DNA from: DATECU01 sp035286745
GTDB taxonomy: Bacteria > Acidobacteriota > Vicinamibacteria > Fen-336
Reading direction: 5' to 3'
Length of the DNA stretch: 20,603 nucleotides
Assembly (NCBI GenBank): GCA_035286745.1
Contig: DATECU010000012.1
Location: 1-20,603, forward strand
Shown in pieces: positions 7,138 through 15,283 of the stretch (its first letter is position 1; each line of letters starts with the position of its first letter). Both the position numbers and the translations under genes were made by a program. The notes under the pieces are model-generated. The model had not been told where the DNA came from, ran no database searches, and saw nothing but the letters and a program-made list of their open reading frames with translations.

Positions 7138-9891
7138 ATGAGCCAGCCCATCGTCGCCCGGGGTGTCCGAGTCCACAACCTCAAGGGCGTGAACGTCACC
7201 ATCCCCACCGGTAAGCTGGTGGTGGTGACCGGGGTCTCGGGTTCCGGCAAGAGCAGCCTGGCCTTCGACACCCTCTACGTGGAGGGTCGCCGGCGCTACA
7301 TGGAGAGCCTGTCGGTCTACGCCCGGCAGTTCCTGGAACGTCTCGAGAAACCGGACGCCGATGCCCTGGAGGGTCTGTGCCCGGCGGTGGCGATCCGGCA
7401 ACGGTCTCCAGGCCGCAGCCCCCGGTCGACCGTGGCCACCGCCACCGAGATCCACGACCATCTCCGCCTGCTCTTCGCTCGCACCGGCAAGACGATGTGC
7501 GGCAACTGCGGCGAAGAGGTGGGGAAGGATACCCCGCAGTCCGCGGCGGAGCGGCTGCTGGGACTCCCTTCGGGGACAGAACTGCTGGTCGGTTTCCCTT
7601 TCGATCCTGGGGGCATGCGGATCGAGGACGCCCGGGAGCGGCTGGAGCGGAGGGGCTTTCGCCGGGCGCTGGCCGGCGACCAGGTGAGGGACCTGGCCTC
7701 GCTGGACCTGCCGGGTCTCTGGTTCGTCGTGGTCGACCGGGTTCGGGCCATCCCGGAGACGCGGGCCCGGCTGGTGGAGTCCCTGGAGCAGGCCTTTGCC
7801 GAAGGCGCGGGGCGGGCGCTGGTCCAGGCGGCGACCGGGGTGCGTCTAACGTTTTCCGAGAGCTTCGACTGCCCGCGCTGCGGGCGGGTCTACGAAGAAC
7901 CGCAACCGCACCGCCTGTCCTTCAACACACCCCAGGGGGCCTGTCCCACCTGTCACGGCTTTGGCAACCAGATCGAGGTGGATCGGGAGCTGGTGGTTCC
8001 CGATCCCGGCCTGAGTCTGGCGGATGGAGCCCTGGCGCCCTGGACCCGACCCCAGTACCGCGGCTGGATGGCCGAGTTGAAGCGGTTCGCCGCCCGCCGG
8101 GGCATTCCCTGGGACGTGGCCTGGCAGGATCTGCCCGAGGAGCACCGGCGACTGGTGCTGGAGGGGGATGACGAGTTTCAGGGGGTGATCGGCTTCTTTC
8201 GCTCGCTGGAGGGTCAGAAATACAAGGTCCAGGTGCGGGTGTTTCTAGGGCGCTACCGCGGCTATCGCGTCTGCCCGACCTGCCGGGGCAGCCGCTTGCG
8301 ACCCGAAGCCCTGGACGTCAAGCTCGGCGGACTGGATCTCCACCAGGTCTCGGGGCTGTCGGTCGCTGCCGCGAGGGCCTTCCTCTCCGGGTTGACCGAG
8401 GAAGGGAGCGAACCCGCGGGCGCCCCGGTGGTCGAGGAGCTGGACCGCCGGCTGGGTTTCCTGTCGGACCTGGGCCTCGAGTACCTGACCCTGGACCGGC
8501 CGTTCGCTTCCCTGTCGGGAGGCGAGGCCCAGCGGGCGGCCCTGGCCATGGCCCTGGGCTCGGGTCTGTTGGGGATGCTGTATGTCCTCGATGAGCCATC
8601 GGTGGGCTTGCACGCCCGCGATGCCGGGCGTCTGCTGGCGGTGCTCAAGGGTCTGCGGGATCAGGGCAACACGGTGGTGGTGGTAGAACACGATCCAGCC
8701 CTGGTCCGGGAGGCGGACTGGATCGTGGACCTGGGCCCCGGAGCGGGAGAGCAAGGGGGGCGGGTGGTCTTCCAGGGGACCTTCGAGGACCTGGTCCGCG
8801 ACGGTCGGAGCCTGACCGCCAAATACCTGCGCGGCGACCTGCGGCTCCGGCTGCGGGGGAGCCGCCTCAAGGGGCGCGAACGAGCGCTGGTGGTGCGGGG
8901 GGCCCGGGCGCGCAACCTGAAGAACCTGGAGCTGCGGATTCCCCTGGGGGCTCTGACCTGTGTCACCGGGGTCTCGGGCTCCGGAAAGTCCACCCTGGTC
9001 CATGAGGTGATCGCCTCCGGGCTGATGGCAAGTTGGGGGGGGGCCGAGACCGCGCCGGAGCAGGCGGCGATCGAGGGCCGGGAGCTCATCGACGAGGTGG
9101 TGGTGGTCGATCAGTCTCCGTTAGGTCGAACCCCCCGGTCCAACCCCGTCACCTACATCAAGGCCTTCGACGCCATCCGCGAGCTGTTCGCCGGACTCCC
9201 GGAGGCCCGCCGGCTGGGGCTGTCGGGCAGCGACTTCTCCTTCAACCTGCCCGGGGGGCGTTGCGAGGGGTGTTGCGGAGACGGCCGGGTCCGGGTCGAC
9301 ATGCAGTTCATGGCCGATGTGTACCTGACCTGCGAGGCGTGCAGCGGCCGGCGCTATCAGCCGCGGGTGCTGGGGGTGCGGTACAAGGGGCGCACCATCG
9401 ACCAGGTGCTGGACCTGAGCGTCCAGGAGGCGCTGCACTTCTTCGGGGGCCAACCCAAGGTGACGCGGCGGCTGAAGCTGCTCCAGGAGATCGGCCTCGG
9501 CTACCTCCGTTTGGGACAGCCGGCGACCGCGCTTTCGGGCGGTGAGGCCCAACGCATCAAGCTGGCCGCTCACCTGTCCCGGCGCCCCGGCGAGCGCGTG
9601 CTCTACGTGATGGACGAACCGACCACCGGGCTGCACATGGCGGACATCGCCGACCTGCTGGCCTGCTTCGAGCGCCTTCTGGAGGCGGGCGCCACGCTGC
9701 TGGTGGTCGAGCATAACCTGGAGATCGTCAGGCGCGCGGATTGGGTGCTGGACCTGGGGCCCGGTGGCGGCGAGGCGGGGGGGCGGCTGCTCTTTCAGGG
9801 CGGGCCCGACGCGCTGGCCGCCTTCCCGGGTAGCCCCACCGGCCGGTGTCTCAGGGAGACCCAGCCCGACCTGGCGGCAGCGGGAGGCTGA
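7138..9891 (+). CDS. uvrA: UvrA-like excinuclease ABC subunit A (divergent subfamily)
   Basis: 917 residues, slightly shorter than typical UvrA (about 940). Two ABC modules are present: Walker A GVSGSGKSS (about 32-40) and GVSGSGKST (611-619), each followed by an LSGGEAQR signature and a DEP Walker B. Zinc sites are visible: C245/C248 with C269/C272 in the first half, and C709/C712 with C732/C735 in the second, the latter with the canonical 20-residue spacing. An extra CGNC pair sits at 121-124 in the region that corresponds to the UvrB-binding domain, so that domain is kept, unlike in UvrA2. The usual QRSTSRNPRSTVGT-like stretch reads QRSPGRSPRSTVATATEI. UvrA finds bulky DNA lesions and loads UvrB. 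Variants with RQ...RSPRSTV and CxxC are, as I recall, a second UvrA type in Acidobacteriota-like genomes. No clear ribosome site precedes the ATG. Confidence 0.9.
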   Translation: MSQPIVARGVRVHNLKGVNVTIPTGKLVVVTGVSGSGKSSLAFDTLYVEGRRRYMESLSVYARQFLERLEKPDADALEGLCPAVAIRQRSPGRSPRSTVATATEIHDHLRLLFARTGKTMCGNCGEEVGKDTPQSAAERLLGLPSGTELLVGFPFDPGGMRIEDARERLERRGFRRALAGDQVRDLASLDLPGLWFVVVDRVRAIPETRARLVESLEQAFAEGAGRALVQAATGVRLTFSESFDCPRCGRVYEEPQPHRLSFNTPQGACPTCHGFGNQIEVDRELVVPDPGLSLADGALAPWTRPQYRGWMAELKRFAARRGIPWDVAWQDLPEEHRRLVLEGDDEFQGVIGFFRSLEGQKYKVQVRVFLGRYRGYRVCPTCRGSRLRPEALDVKLGGLDLHQVSGLSVAAARAFLSGLTEEGSEPAGAPVVEELDRRLGFLSDLGLEYLTLDRPFASLSGGEAQRAALAMALGSGLLGMLYVLDEPSVGLHARDAGRLLAVLKGLRDQGNTVVVVEHDPALVREADWIVDLGPGAGEQGGRVVFQGTFEDLVRDGRSLTAKYLRGDLRLRLRGSRLKGRERALVVRGARARNLKNLELRIPLGALTCVTGVSGSGKSTLVHEVIASGLMASWGGAETAPEQAAIEGRELIDEVVVVDQSPLGRTPRSNPVTYIKAFDAIRELFAGLPEARRLGLSGSDFSFNLPGGRCEGCCGDGRVRVDMQFMADVYLTCEACSGRRYQPRVLGVRYKGRTIDQVLDLSVQEALHFFGGQPKVTRRLKLLQEIGLGYLRLGQPATALSGGEAQRIKLAAHLSRRPGERVLYVMDEPTTGLHMADIADLLACFERLLEAGATLLVVEHNLEIVRRADWVLDLGPGGGEAGGRLLFQGGPDALAAFPGSPTGRCLRETQPDLAAAGG

Positions 9892-9920
9892 TCGCTTCTG
9901 TCGTCGGCCGTTCCCCCTTC

Positions 9921-9929
9921 TGCTATCAT
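9921..9929 (+). promoter_or_regulatory. Putative extended -10 promoter for the HEAT-protein gene
   Basis: TGC-TATCAT (extended -10, five of six core matches) ends 40 bases before the ATG at 9970. A -35 is not evident. It follows the uvrA stop by 29 bases, so the downstream pair (HEAT protein and lipoprotein) likely forms its own unit. Confidence 0.42.
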
Positions 9930-9969
9930 CGCATCCGACACTCGGGATTCTCGGCTTCGAGGGCGACAG

Positions 9970-11283
9970 ATGATTGGGACAAAAGCAGCGTGGGCCGTGC
10001 TGGCCGCCGGCCTACTCCTTCTCGTGCCAAGAGACTCAGGGGCGGCCGCCAAACCGTCGTTCGAGGATCTGGTGGCCAACCTCAAGAGCCCCAATGCGAA
10101 GACGCGGGAAGCCGCCGCGGTGGCCCTGGGCAAGAGCGGGCGCCGGGACGTGGTGGCGTCGCTGGCCGCGCTGGTGCGCGATCCCGAGCCCAGGGTGAGG
10201 CTGGAGGTGGCGCGGGCCCTGAGCCAGCTCAAGGACCCAACCGCCATTCCGGCCCTGGTCACCGCCCTGGGCGACGGCGACCCTCAGATCCGGGAAGAAG
10301 CCATCGGCGGGATGGTGGGGATCTACGCCGATCGCGAGCGCGTGGGGCCGGTGGATCGCTTCCTGAGGGTGTTCTCCGACGAGCTGGACCGACCGACTGG
10401 GGGCCTCTACGGGCGCGTCGATCCGGCGGTCATTCAGGGACTGGCCCGTTCTTTGCGGGATGAGAACAAGGCGACCCGTGAGGAAGCCGCGTTGGCACTG
10501 GGGATCCTGGATGGGAAGGGCGCCATCGCGGACTTGCAGACCGCGCTCGCCGATCCCGACGCCGACGTGCGGGGCGCCGCCGCCACCGCTCTCGGCAAGA
10601 TCGGAACCGCCAAGGACGGGCGAGCCCTGATCCCGCTGCTGGCCGACGACTCCTATCCGGTGAAGTTGCGAGCCCTGCACGCCCTGGGCACCTTACGGGT
10701 TCAGGAGGCGGCGCCGCCGCTCCGAGAGATGTACGAGGCCAACCGGCGGCGCGAGATCGGCCTCAAGGTGCTGGAGACGCTGAGCCGGATCGGGGATTCC
10801 GGACAGGCCGAGCTGTTCCAGCAGTTGATCCAGGATCCGGATCCCGAGAAGAAGCGCCTGGGCATCGAGGGCCTGGCGCGCATTTCCGACCCCTCACGAA
10901 TGGCGGCCTTCAAGAAAGACTACCAGCGCGAGGGCAACCAGGAGCTGAAGCTCGCTTATGCGTTCGCCATCACCCGCATGGGAGATCACGCGTTCCTTGA
11001 CAGCCTGGTCCTCAGCCTTCCGGCGCGTACGGTGGGGAGCCGGAGCCGCGGCTACATCCTGGAGCTGGGGAGCGACGTGCTCCCCGAGCTGTTCCCCTAT
11101 CTCAACGATCCGGATGCCGAGATCCGGGCCCAGCTCTGCGACATCATTGCGATCCTGGGGGATCCCGAGGCCGCCAGTCGCCTCACCCCGCTCCTCAACG
11201 ATCCGAGCGGAAACGTGAGCGACCGGGCCAATCGGGCCATCGAGCACTTGCGACGCCTCAAGGGAGCCAGAGCGGGTCAGTAG
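9970..11283 (+). CDS. Exported HEAT-repeat protein
   Basis: 437 residues. The N-terminus (residues 1-26) is a signal peptide: Lys near the start, the core AAWAVLAAGLLLLV, then small residues before AAAKPS. The rest is a series of about nine to ten HEAT / PBS-lyase-type helical pairs with the recurrent pattern D-P-x-x-x-V-R-x-x-A-A-x-A-L-G (for example DPEPRVRLEVARAL, DADVRGAAATALGKIG, DPDAEIRAQLCDII). Such solenoids are protein-protein scaffolds. No catalytic site is seen. It would act in the periplasm or on the outer face of the envelope. The lipoprotein at 11296 follows after 12 bases, so the two are probably co-expressed and may work together. The exact function is unknown. Confidence 0.8.
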   Translation: MIGTKAAWAVLAAGLLLLVPRDSGAAAKPSFEDLVANLKSPNAKTREAAAVALGKSGRRDVVASLAALVRDPEPRVRLEVARALSQLKDPTAIPALVTALGDGDPQIREEAIGGMVGIYADRERVGPVDRFLRVFSDELDRPTGGLYGRVDPAVIQGLARSLRDENKATREEAALALGILDGKGAIADLQTALADPDADVRGAAATALGKIGTAKDGRALIPLLADDSYPVKLRALHALGTLRVQEAAPPLREMYEANRRREIGLKVLETLSRIGDSGQAELFQQLIQDPDPEKKRLGIEGLARISDPSRMAAFKKDYQREGNQELKLAYAFAITRMGDHAFLDSLVLSLPARTVGSRSRGYILELGSDVLPELFPYLNDPDAEIRAQLCDIIAILGDPEAASRLTPLLNDPSGNVSDRANRAIEHLRRLKGARAGQ

Positions 11284-11295
11284 ACGGGGGTCAAG

Positions 11296-12285
11296 ATGAG
11301 GCGCTTTCTGCCGGCAGCCGTTGTCTGCGCGCTGGTCGCCTGTCAGCCGCGCTCGACCGAGAAGACGGCTCCTGCGCCCCCGCCGGGGCCGGTCGCCGAA
11401 GCCAAGGTGCTCCTGGAGCAGGGGCAGCTCGATGCCGCCCTCGACAAGCTCCAGGCCGCCGGGCAAGACGCCGAGGGCCTCTACGTGCAGGGCCGCGTCT
11501 GGGCCAAGAAGGCCGAGCTGGCGCCGGCCCCCCTCCCTCCGACGCCGGCCTCGCCCTTGCCGCGCGGAGCGCAACCCCCAGCGGCTCCCGAGTTCAAGGC
11601 CGAGGAGTTGACCGCGGTCGAGCTGTACGAGCGAGCGCTTCTCGCCCAGCCGACGCTGTGGGAGGCGCGGCTGGCGCTGGGTCGCTTGTTGGCTCCGCAT
11701 ACCGTCAGGCGGCACGATCTGGAGCGGGAGCTGGCGGCCCGCAAGAAAGGGACGCGCAAGGGCCAGCCGACGGCGGCACCCGAAGCCCAGGCCGCGGTCG
11801 ACTTCAGCGTGGATCGCGTGCTGCGCGAGCTGGAGGGTGCGGTCCGCGACCAGAAGCAGGGCTCCGACACCGTGGAGGCCTTGATTGAGTTCGCCACTCG
11901 CGTCAATCGGGTGGAGGCGGCCGAGGCGGGCTTTCAGGAGTTGCTGAAGCGCCAGCGGGAGAAGCCGGAACCGCTGGTGCGCTACGGGGACTTCCTGCTC
12001 AACGTGAAGAAGGATCCGCAAGCCGCCATCGACGAGTACCGTCAGGCGCTCATCTGGAAGCCCGACGAGGAGACCGTGCGTACCAAGATCGCCGACATCT
12101 ACCTGACGCAGGCCGCGGGGTACCTGGCGGCCCAGCAGTGGGGCTCGGCCGACGGTCAACTCCGGGAGGCGGCGAAGTACATCACCGACAGGTCGTCGGC
12201 GCAGGCGGTCACGCTCGAGGGCTATCGCGAGAAGCTGCGCGGCATTCGGGGCACCGAGCGTCCGCTGGGGGTTCCCGATCGATAG
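11296..12285 (+). CDS. Lipoprotein with TPR-like helices, function unknown
   Basis: 329 residues. A short signal peptide ends in a lipobox, Leu13-Val-Ala-Cys16, so the mature protein is lipid-anchored. A Pro/Ala linker follows (about 25-35), then helical-repeat sequence with TPR character: AKVLLEQGQLDAALDKLQAA, AVELYERALLAQPTLWEARL, and AIDEYRQALIWKPDEETVRT near the C-terminus. A second Pro-rich stretch (about 74-98) and a Lys/Arg-rich insert (about 145-160) interrupt the repeats. TPR lipoproteins often hold envelope complexes together. It lies 12 bases after the exported HEAT-repeat gene, which suggests a joint scaffold. No specific family is recognised. Confidence 0.72.
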   Translation: MRRFLPAAVVCALVACQPRSTEKTAPAPPPGPVAEAKVLLEQGQLDAALDKLQAAGQDAEGLYVQGRVWAKKAELAPAPLPPTPASPLPRGAQPPAAPEFKAEELTAVELYERALLAQPTLWEARLALGRLLAPHTVRRHDLERELAARKKGTRKGQPTAAPEAQAAVDFSVDRVLRELEGAVRDQKQGSDTVEALIEFATRVNRVEAAEAGFQELLKRQREKPEPLVRYGDFLLNVKKDPQAAIDEYRQALIWKPDEETVRTKIADIYLTQAAGYLAAQQWGSADGQLREAAKYITDRSSAQAVTLEGYREKLRGIRGTERPLGVPDR

Positions 12286-12290
12286 GGTGT

Positions 12291-12311
12291 GACGCCGGCC
12301 AGCTTGGCGTC
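12291..12311. terminator. Bidirectional hairpin between convergent genes
   Basis: GACGCC (12291-12296) and GGCGTC (12306-12311) form a six-base stem with a nine-base loop, exactly in the 27-base gap between the lipoprotein stop at 12285 and the opposing gene end at 12313. It is short and lacks a full T-tract, but its position fits a shared terminator. Confidence 0.4.
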
Positions 12312-12312
12312 T

Positions 12313-12801
12313 TCAGTACGGGTTGTGACCGAAGCCGTTGTCGTCGATGTGGACGTGCGCGGCTACGTCCGGATGATCCTCCGAGACGAAGCGGGTGAGG
12401 AGTTGCCCCCCGACAGTTAGGCGCTCGGCGGTGGCTCCGCCGCTGGGGTACTGCTCCAGGTGGGGGTCCCAAACGCGAACCGCGTGAGGGTCGTCGCGCG
12501 GGGGGAAGTTCACCGGCACCGCCTTCGCGACCCCCCGCCAGATGTAGCCGGTGGCGTCGCGCGTCAGCCGGAACTGGCCGCCCTCGAGCATCCAACTAGC
12601 GGAGAACCACACCGGGGCGTCGCAGCTGGCGGAGACGTTGAGGCAGCCCTGGAGCTGCCGATACTCGATCGTCACGTCGACCAGCCGGGGGCCGACCGGG
12701 GATGGGTCCTCGGGGCCCTGCAAGTGGAAGTCGTAGCAGCTTGCCAGCGGGACGACCGCCAGTGTGCAGGCGACCGCGATACGGGCTAGGGACTTCTGCA
12801 T
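12313..12801 (-). CDS. Small lipoprotein, family unknown
   Basis: 162 residues. The ATG at 12801 is supported by GGGAGG just upstream on the minus strand and by a clear lipoprotein signal: hydrophobic ARIAVACTLAVVPL, then lipobox Leu19-Ala-Ser-Cys22. The mature part has two further cysteines close together (QGCLNVSASCDAP), likely a disulfide. It contains a Trp/Tyr/Arg-rich, beta-looking middle (GYIWRGVAKAVPVN, FPPRDDPHAVRVWDPHL) and a His/Asp-rich tail (VAAHVHIDDNGFGHNPY) that could bind metal. I do not recognise the family. The gene is divergent from the sigma-54 regulator, with 66 bases between them, and converges on the TPR-like lipoprotein gene. The frame stays open upstream of 12801 but only as a shadow of the regulator gene. 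Confidence 0.7.
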   Translation of the reverse strand: MQKSLARIAVACTLAVVPLASCYDFHLQGPEDPSPVGPRLVDVTIEYRQLQGCLNVSASCDAPVWFSASWMLEGGQFRLTRDATGYIWRGVAKAVPVNFPPRDDPHAVRVWDPHLEQYPSGGATAERLTVGGQLLTRFVSEDHPDVAAHVHIDDNGFGHNPY

Positions 12802-12848
12802 TGGACTGCCTCCCAACAACAGCCAGGCTTGTTGCTCGCTTAGCGCGA

Positions 12849-12858
12849 ATGATACCAT
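12849..12858. promoter_or_regulatory. Two-way extended -10 element between divergent genes
   Basis: ATGATACCAT reads TGA-TACCAT on the plus strand (toward the regulator at 12868) and TGG-TATCAT on the minus strand (toward the lipoprotein at 12801), an extended -10 in both directions over the same ten bases. On the plus strand a weak TTGTTG (12829-12834) lies 18 bases upstream. The plus-strand start site would fall at or next to the ATG at 12868, and no ribosome site precedes that ATG, so the regulator mRNA may be leaderless. Confidence 0.45.
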
Positions 12859-12867
12859 GCAGCGTCG

Positions 12868-14259
12868 ATGCTCGACTCCCTCCAGCCCCCCATCCTCGTC
12901 ATCGACGACGACGGCGGGATCCGCAAGCTCTGCACCGAGTTCCTGGCCAGCCGAGGCTACCGGGCGGTCGGCGCCTCCTCGGTGGGGGAGGCTCTGCGCG
13001 CCTTCAGCCAGGTCCGCCCGTCGGCGGTCCTCCTCGACCTGAAACTGCCCGACGGCACCGGCATCGACGTGCTCCGCGAGCTGCAACGTCAGGCTCCGGG
13101 AACGCCGGTGGTGGTGATCTCGGGGGCGGGAGGGGTCAACGAGGCGGTGGAAGCCATGCGGGTGGGCGCCACCGACTACCTGGAGAAGCCGGTCTCGCGG
13201 GAGCGGCTGCTCGGGGTGGTGGACCGCATCCTCCAGGCCCCGCTGCCCGGCGGCGAGACCGATCTGGAGAAGGTCGCCGACGGCTCTCGCTACGGCATGG
13301 TGGGGCGCTCCGCGTCCATGCGCCGCATCTACCAGCTGGTCGAGATGGCGGCGCCTACCAAGTGTCGGGTTTTCGTGAGCGGGGAGAGCGGCACCGGGAA
13401 AGAGCTGATTGCCCGCGCCATCCATGCCTTGTCGCCCCGGCGCGACAAGCCCTTCGTGGAGCTGAACTGCGCCGCCATCCCGGCCGAGCTGATCGAGAGC
13501 GAGATGTTCGGCCACTTGAAGGGAGCTTTCACCGGCGCCAGCAACGACCGCAAGGGCACCTTCGAGGCCGCCCACACCGGCACCCTGTTCCTGGACGAGA
13601 TCGGGGACATGAGCCTGATGACCCAGGCCAAGCTGCTCCGGGTGCTGCAAGAGAACGTGGTCACGCCGGTGGGCAGCAGCGAGCATCGGACCGTTGACGT
13701 CAGGATCGTGTGCGCCACCGGCAAGAACCTGACCGACGAGATCGCGCGCGGGACCTTCCGGGAGGATCTCTTTCACCGCATCAACGTTCTCACCATCGCC
13801 GTGCCCCCGCTCAGGAGCCGGCGGGAGGATGTCCCCGAGCTGGCACAGCACTTCCTGCGACTATCGAGTGTGGAGAACGGAGTCAAGGCCAAGCGGTTGT
13901 CGCCGCGGGCTCTGGATTTCCTGGGCCAGCTCCCCTGGCAGGGCAACGTCCGGGAGCTCAGGAACCTGATGGAGCGCCTGGTGGTGCTGATCCCCAAGGA
14001 GGTGGTCGGCCATCGGGACGTCATGGAAGTGCTCCAGATGTCTCGGATCGCCGACGACGGCTCGCCGCTCTCGCTGCGGCAGGCGCGGGCCCGCTTCGAG
14101 AGGCAGTACATTCTCTACCGGTTGGCGGCCAACCAGGGGAACCTGGGCGACACCGCCCGGGAGCTGGGCATCGAACGCACCAACCTGTACCGGAAGATGA
14201 AGCAGCTCGGCATCCAGTCGCCTCACACCCGGAGCCGCGGCCCCGACCCCGCGCTTTGA
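12868..14259 (+). CDS. NtrC-family sigma-54-dependent response regulator
   Basis: 463 residues in three domains. The receiver (about 8-122) has acidic residues Asp13-15, the phosphorylation site Asp57 (VLLDLKLPDG), Ser85 and Lys107 (YLEKP). The AAA+ domain (about 143-380) has Walker A GESGTGKE (172-179), the sigma-54-contacting loop GAFTGA (219-224, intact), Walker B LFLDEIGD (240-247) and an arginine-finger region around FREDLFHRINV. A Fis-type helix-turn-helix closes the protein (about 415-445, NLGDTARELGIERTNLYRKM). When phosphorylated it should open sigma-54 promoters. The cognate histidine kinase is not in the window; the neighbours are a divergent lipoprotein gene and gmd. It resembles the NtrX branch in its C-terminus (NLYRKMKQLGI), but I would not assign a symbol. 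Confidence 0.93.
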   Translation: MLDSLQPPILVIDDDGGIRKLCTEFLASRGYRAVGASSVGEALRAFSQVRPSAVLLDLKLPDGTGIDVLRELQRQAPGTPVVVISGAGGVNEAVEAMRVGATDYLEKPVSRERLLGVVDRILQAPLPGGETDLEKVADGSRYGMVGRSASMRRIYQLVEMAAPTKCRVFVSGESGTGKELIARAIHALSPRRDKPFVELNCAAIPAELIESEMFGHLKGAFTGASNDRKGTFEAAHTGTLFLDEIGDMSLMTQAKLLRVLQENVVTPVGSSEHRTVDVRIVCATGKNLTDEIARGTFREDLFHRINVLTIAVPPLRSRREDVPELAQHFLRLSSVENGVKAKRLSPRALDFLGQLPWQGNVRELRNLMERLVVLIPKEVVGHRDVMEVLQMSRIADDGSPLSLRQARARFERQYILYRLAANQGNLGDTARELGIERTNLYRKMKQLGIQSPHTRSRGPDPAL

Positions 14260-14285
14260 GGCGGCTCGCCTCTGCGAGCTAGAAT
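14256..14285 (+). promoter_or_regulatory. Putative promoter for gmd, overlapping a small hairpin
   Basis: TTGAGG (14256-14261) and TAGAAT (14280-14285) are separated by 18 bases, a fair sigma-70-like promoter that starts on the stop codon of the regulator gene. The spacer overlaps a tight hairpin, GAGGCG-gct-CGCCTC (14258-14272). The hairpin could terminate or stabilise the upstream transcript. Confidence 0.4.
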
Positions 14286-14317
14286 CCCCCTTTGATCGCA
14301 TTCAGGAGGTCTCTCAC

Positions 14318-15283
14318 GTGTCTGCCCGCAAGGCCTTGATCACCGGCATCACCGGACAGGACGGCAGCTACCTGGCCGAGCTTCTGCTCGACAAGGGCTA
14401 CGAAGTGCACGGTCTGGTGCGCCGGAGCAGCTCCTTCAACACCTGGCGCATCGACCACATCCGCGACCATCTGGTCCTCCACTATGGCGACCTGGTGGAC
14501 CAGAACAGCCTGGTGCGCACGCTCGCGCTGGTCGGGCCTGACGAGATCTACAACCTGGCGGCGCAAAGCCACGTCAAGGTCTCCTTCGAGATGCCGGAGT
14601 ACACGGCCGGCGTCACCGCCCTTGGCGTGCTGCGCCTGCTGGACGCGGTCCGCGAGTTGGGGATGAAGAGCCGCGTCTACCAGGCGGGCAGCTCCGAGAT
14701 GTTCGGCCTGGTCCAGGAGACGCCCCAGACCGAGAAGACGCCCTTCCACCCGCGCTCGCCCTACGGGGTTTCCAAGGTCTTTGCCCACTGGATGGCCATC
14801 AACTACCGCGAGGGCTATGGGATGCCGGTCTCCAACGGCATCCTCTTCAACCACGAATCGCCCCGCCGAGGCGAGAACTTCGTGACTCGCAAGATCACCA
14901 TGGGCATCGCGGCCATCAAGAAGGGCAAGGCCAAGGAGCTGCGCCTGGGCAATCTGGACGCCAAACGCGACTGGGGCTTCGCCAAGGACTACGTGGAGGC
15001 CATGTGGCTGATGCTGCAACGGGAGCAGCCCGACGACTTCGTGGTGGCGACCGGGGAGACCCACTCGGTCCGGGAGTTCCTGGAAGAGGCTTTCTCCTAT
15101 CTGGGTCTCCACTGGCAGGACTACGTGGTGGTCGATCCCAAGTACTTCCGTCCGGCCGAGGTGGACTTCCTGCTGGGAGACCCGACCAAGGCCAAGCAGG
15201 TGCTGGGCTGGCAACCCAAGGTCGGCTTCAGGGAACTGGTCCGCATCATGGTGGATGCCGATCTGGACGGCCAGGGGAGATAA
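14318..15283 (+). CDS. gmd: GDP-mannose 4,6-dehydratase
   Basis: 321 residues from a GTG start at 14318 behind AGGAGG. It converts GDP-mannose to GDP-4-keto-6-deoxymannose, the entry step to GDP-fucose, GDP-rhamnose or GDP-perosamine for surface glycans. It is an extended short-chain dehydrogenase: NADP-binding GITGQDGSYLAE at 10-21, the RRSSSFNTWRIDH stretch, AAQSHVKVSFEMPEYTA, the catalytic Ser125/Glu127 in GSSEMFG, and Tyr149-x3-Lys153 in SPYGVSKVFAHW. FNHESPRRGENFVTRKI is also diagnostic. It is slightly shorter than E. coli Gmd (about 370), mainly at the C-terminus. No GDP-fucose synthase or glycosyltransferase is next to it, so it stands alone, and a repeat field follows its stop. Confidence 0.93.
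   Translation: MSARKALITGITGQDGSYLAELLLDKGYEVHGLVRRSSSFNTWRIDHIRDHLVLHYGDLVDQNSLVRTLALVGPDEIYNLAAQSHVKVSFEMPEYTAGVTALGVLRLLDAVRELGMKSRVYQAGSSEMFGLVQETPQTEKTPFHPRSPYGVSKVFAHWMAINYREGYGMPVSNGILFNHESPRRGENFVTRKITMGIAAIKKGKAKELRLGNLDAKRDWGFAKDYVEAMWLMLQREQPDDFVVATGETHSVREFLEEAFSYLGLHWQDYVVVDPKYFRPAEVDFLLGDPTKAKQVLGWQPKVGFRELVRIMVDADLDGQGR

Noticed and set aside
12802..13851. Upstream extension of the small lipoprotein gene to 512 residues
   Set aside because: The extension lies opposite the sigma-54 regulator and has shadow composition. The ATG at 12801 has a good ribosome site and starts a proper lipoprotein signal.
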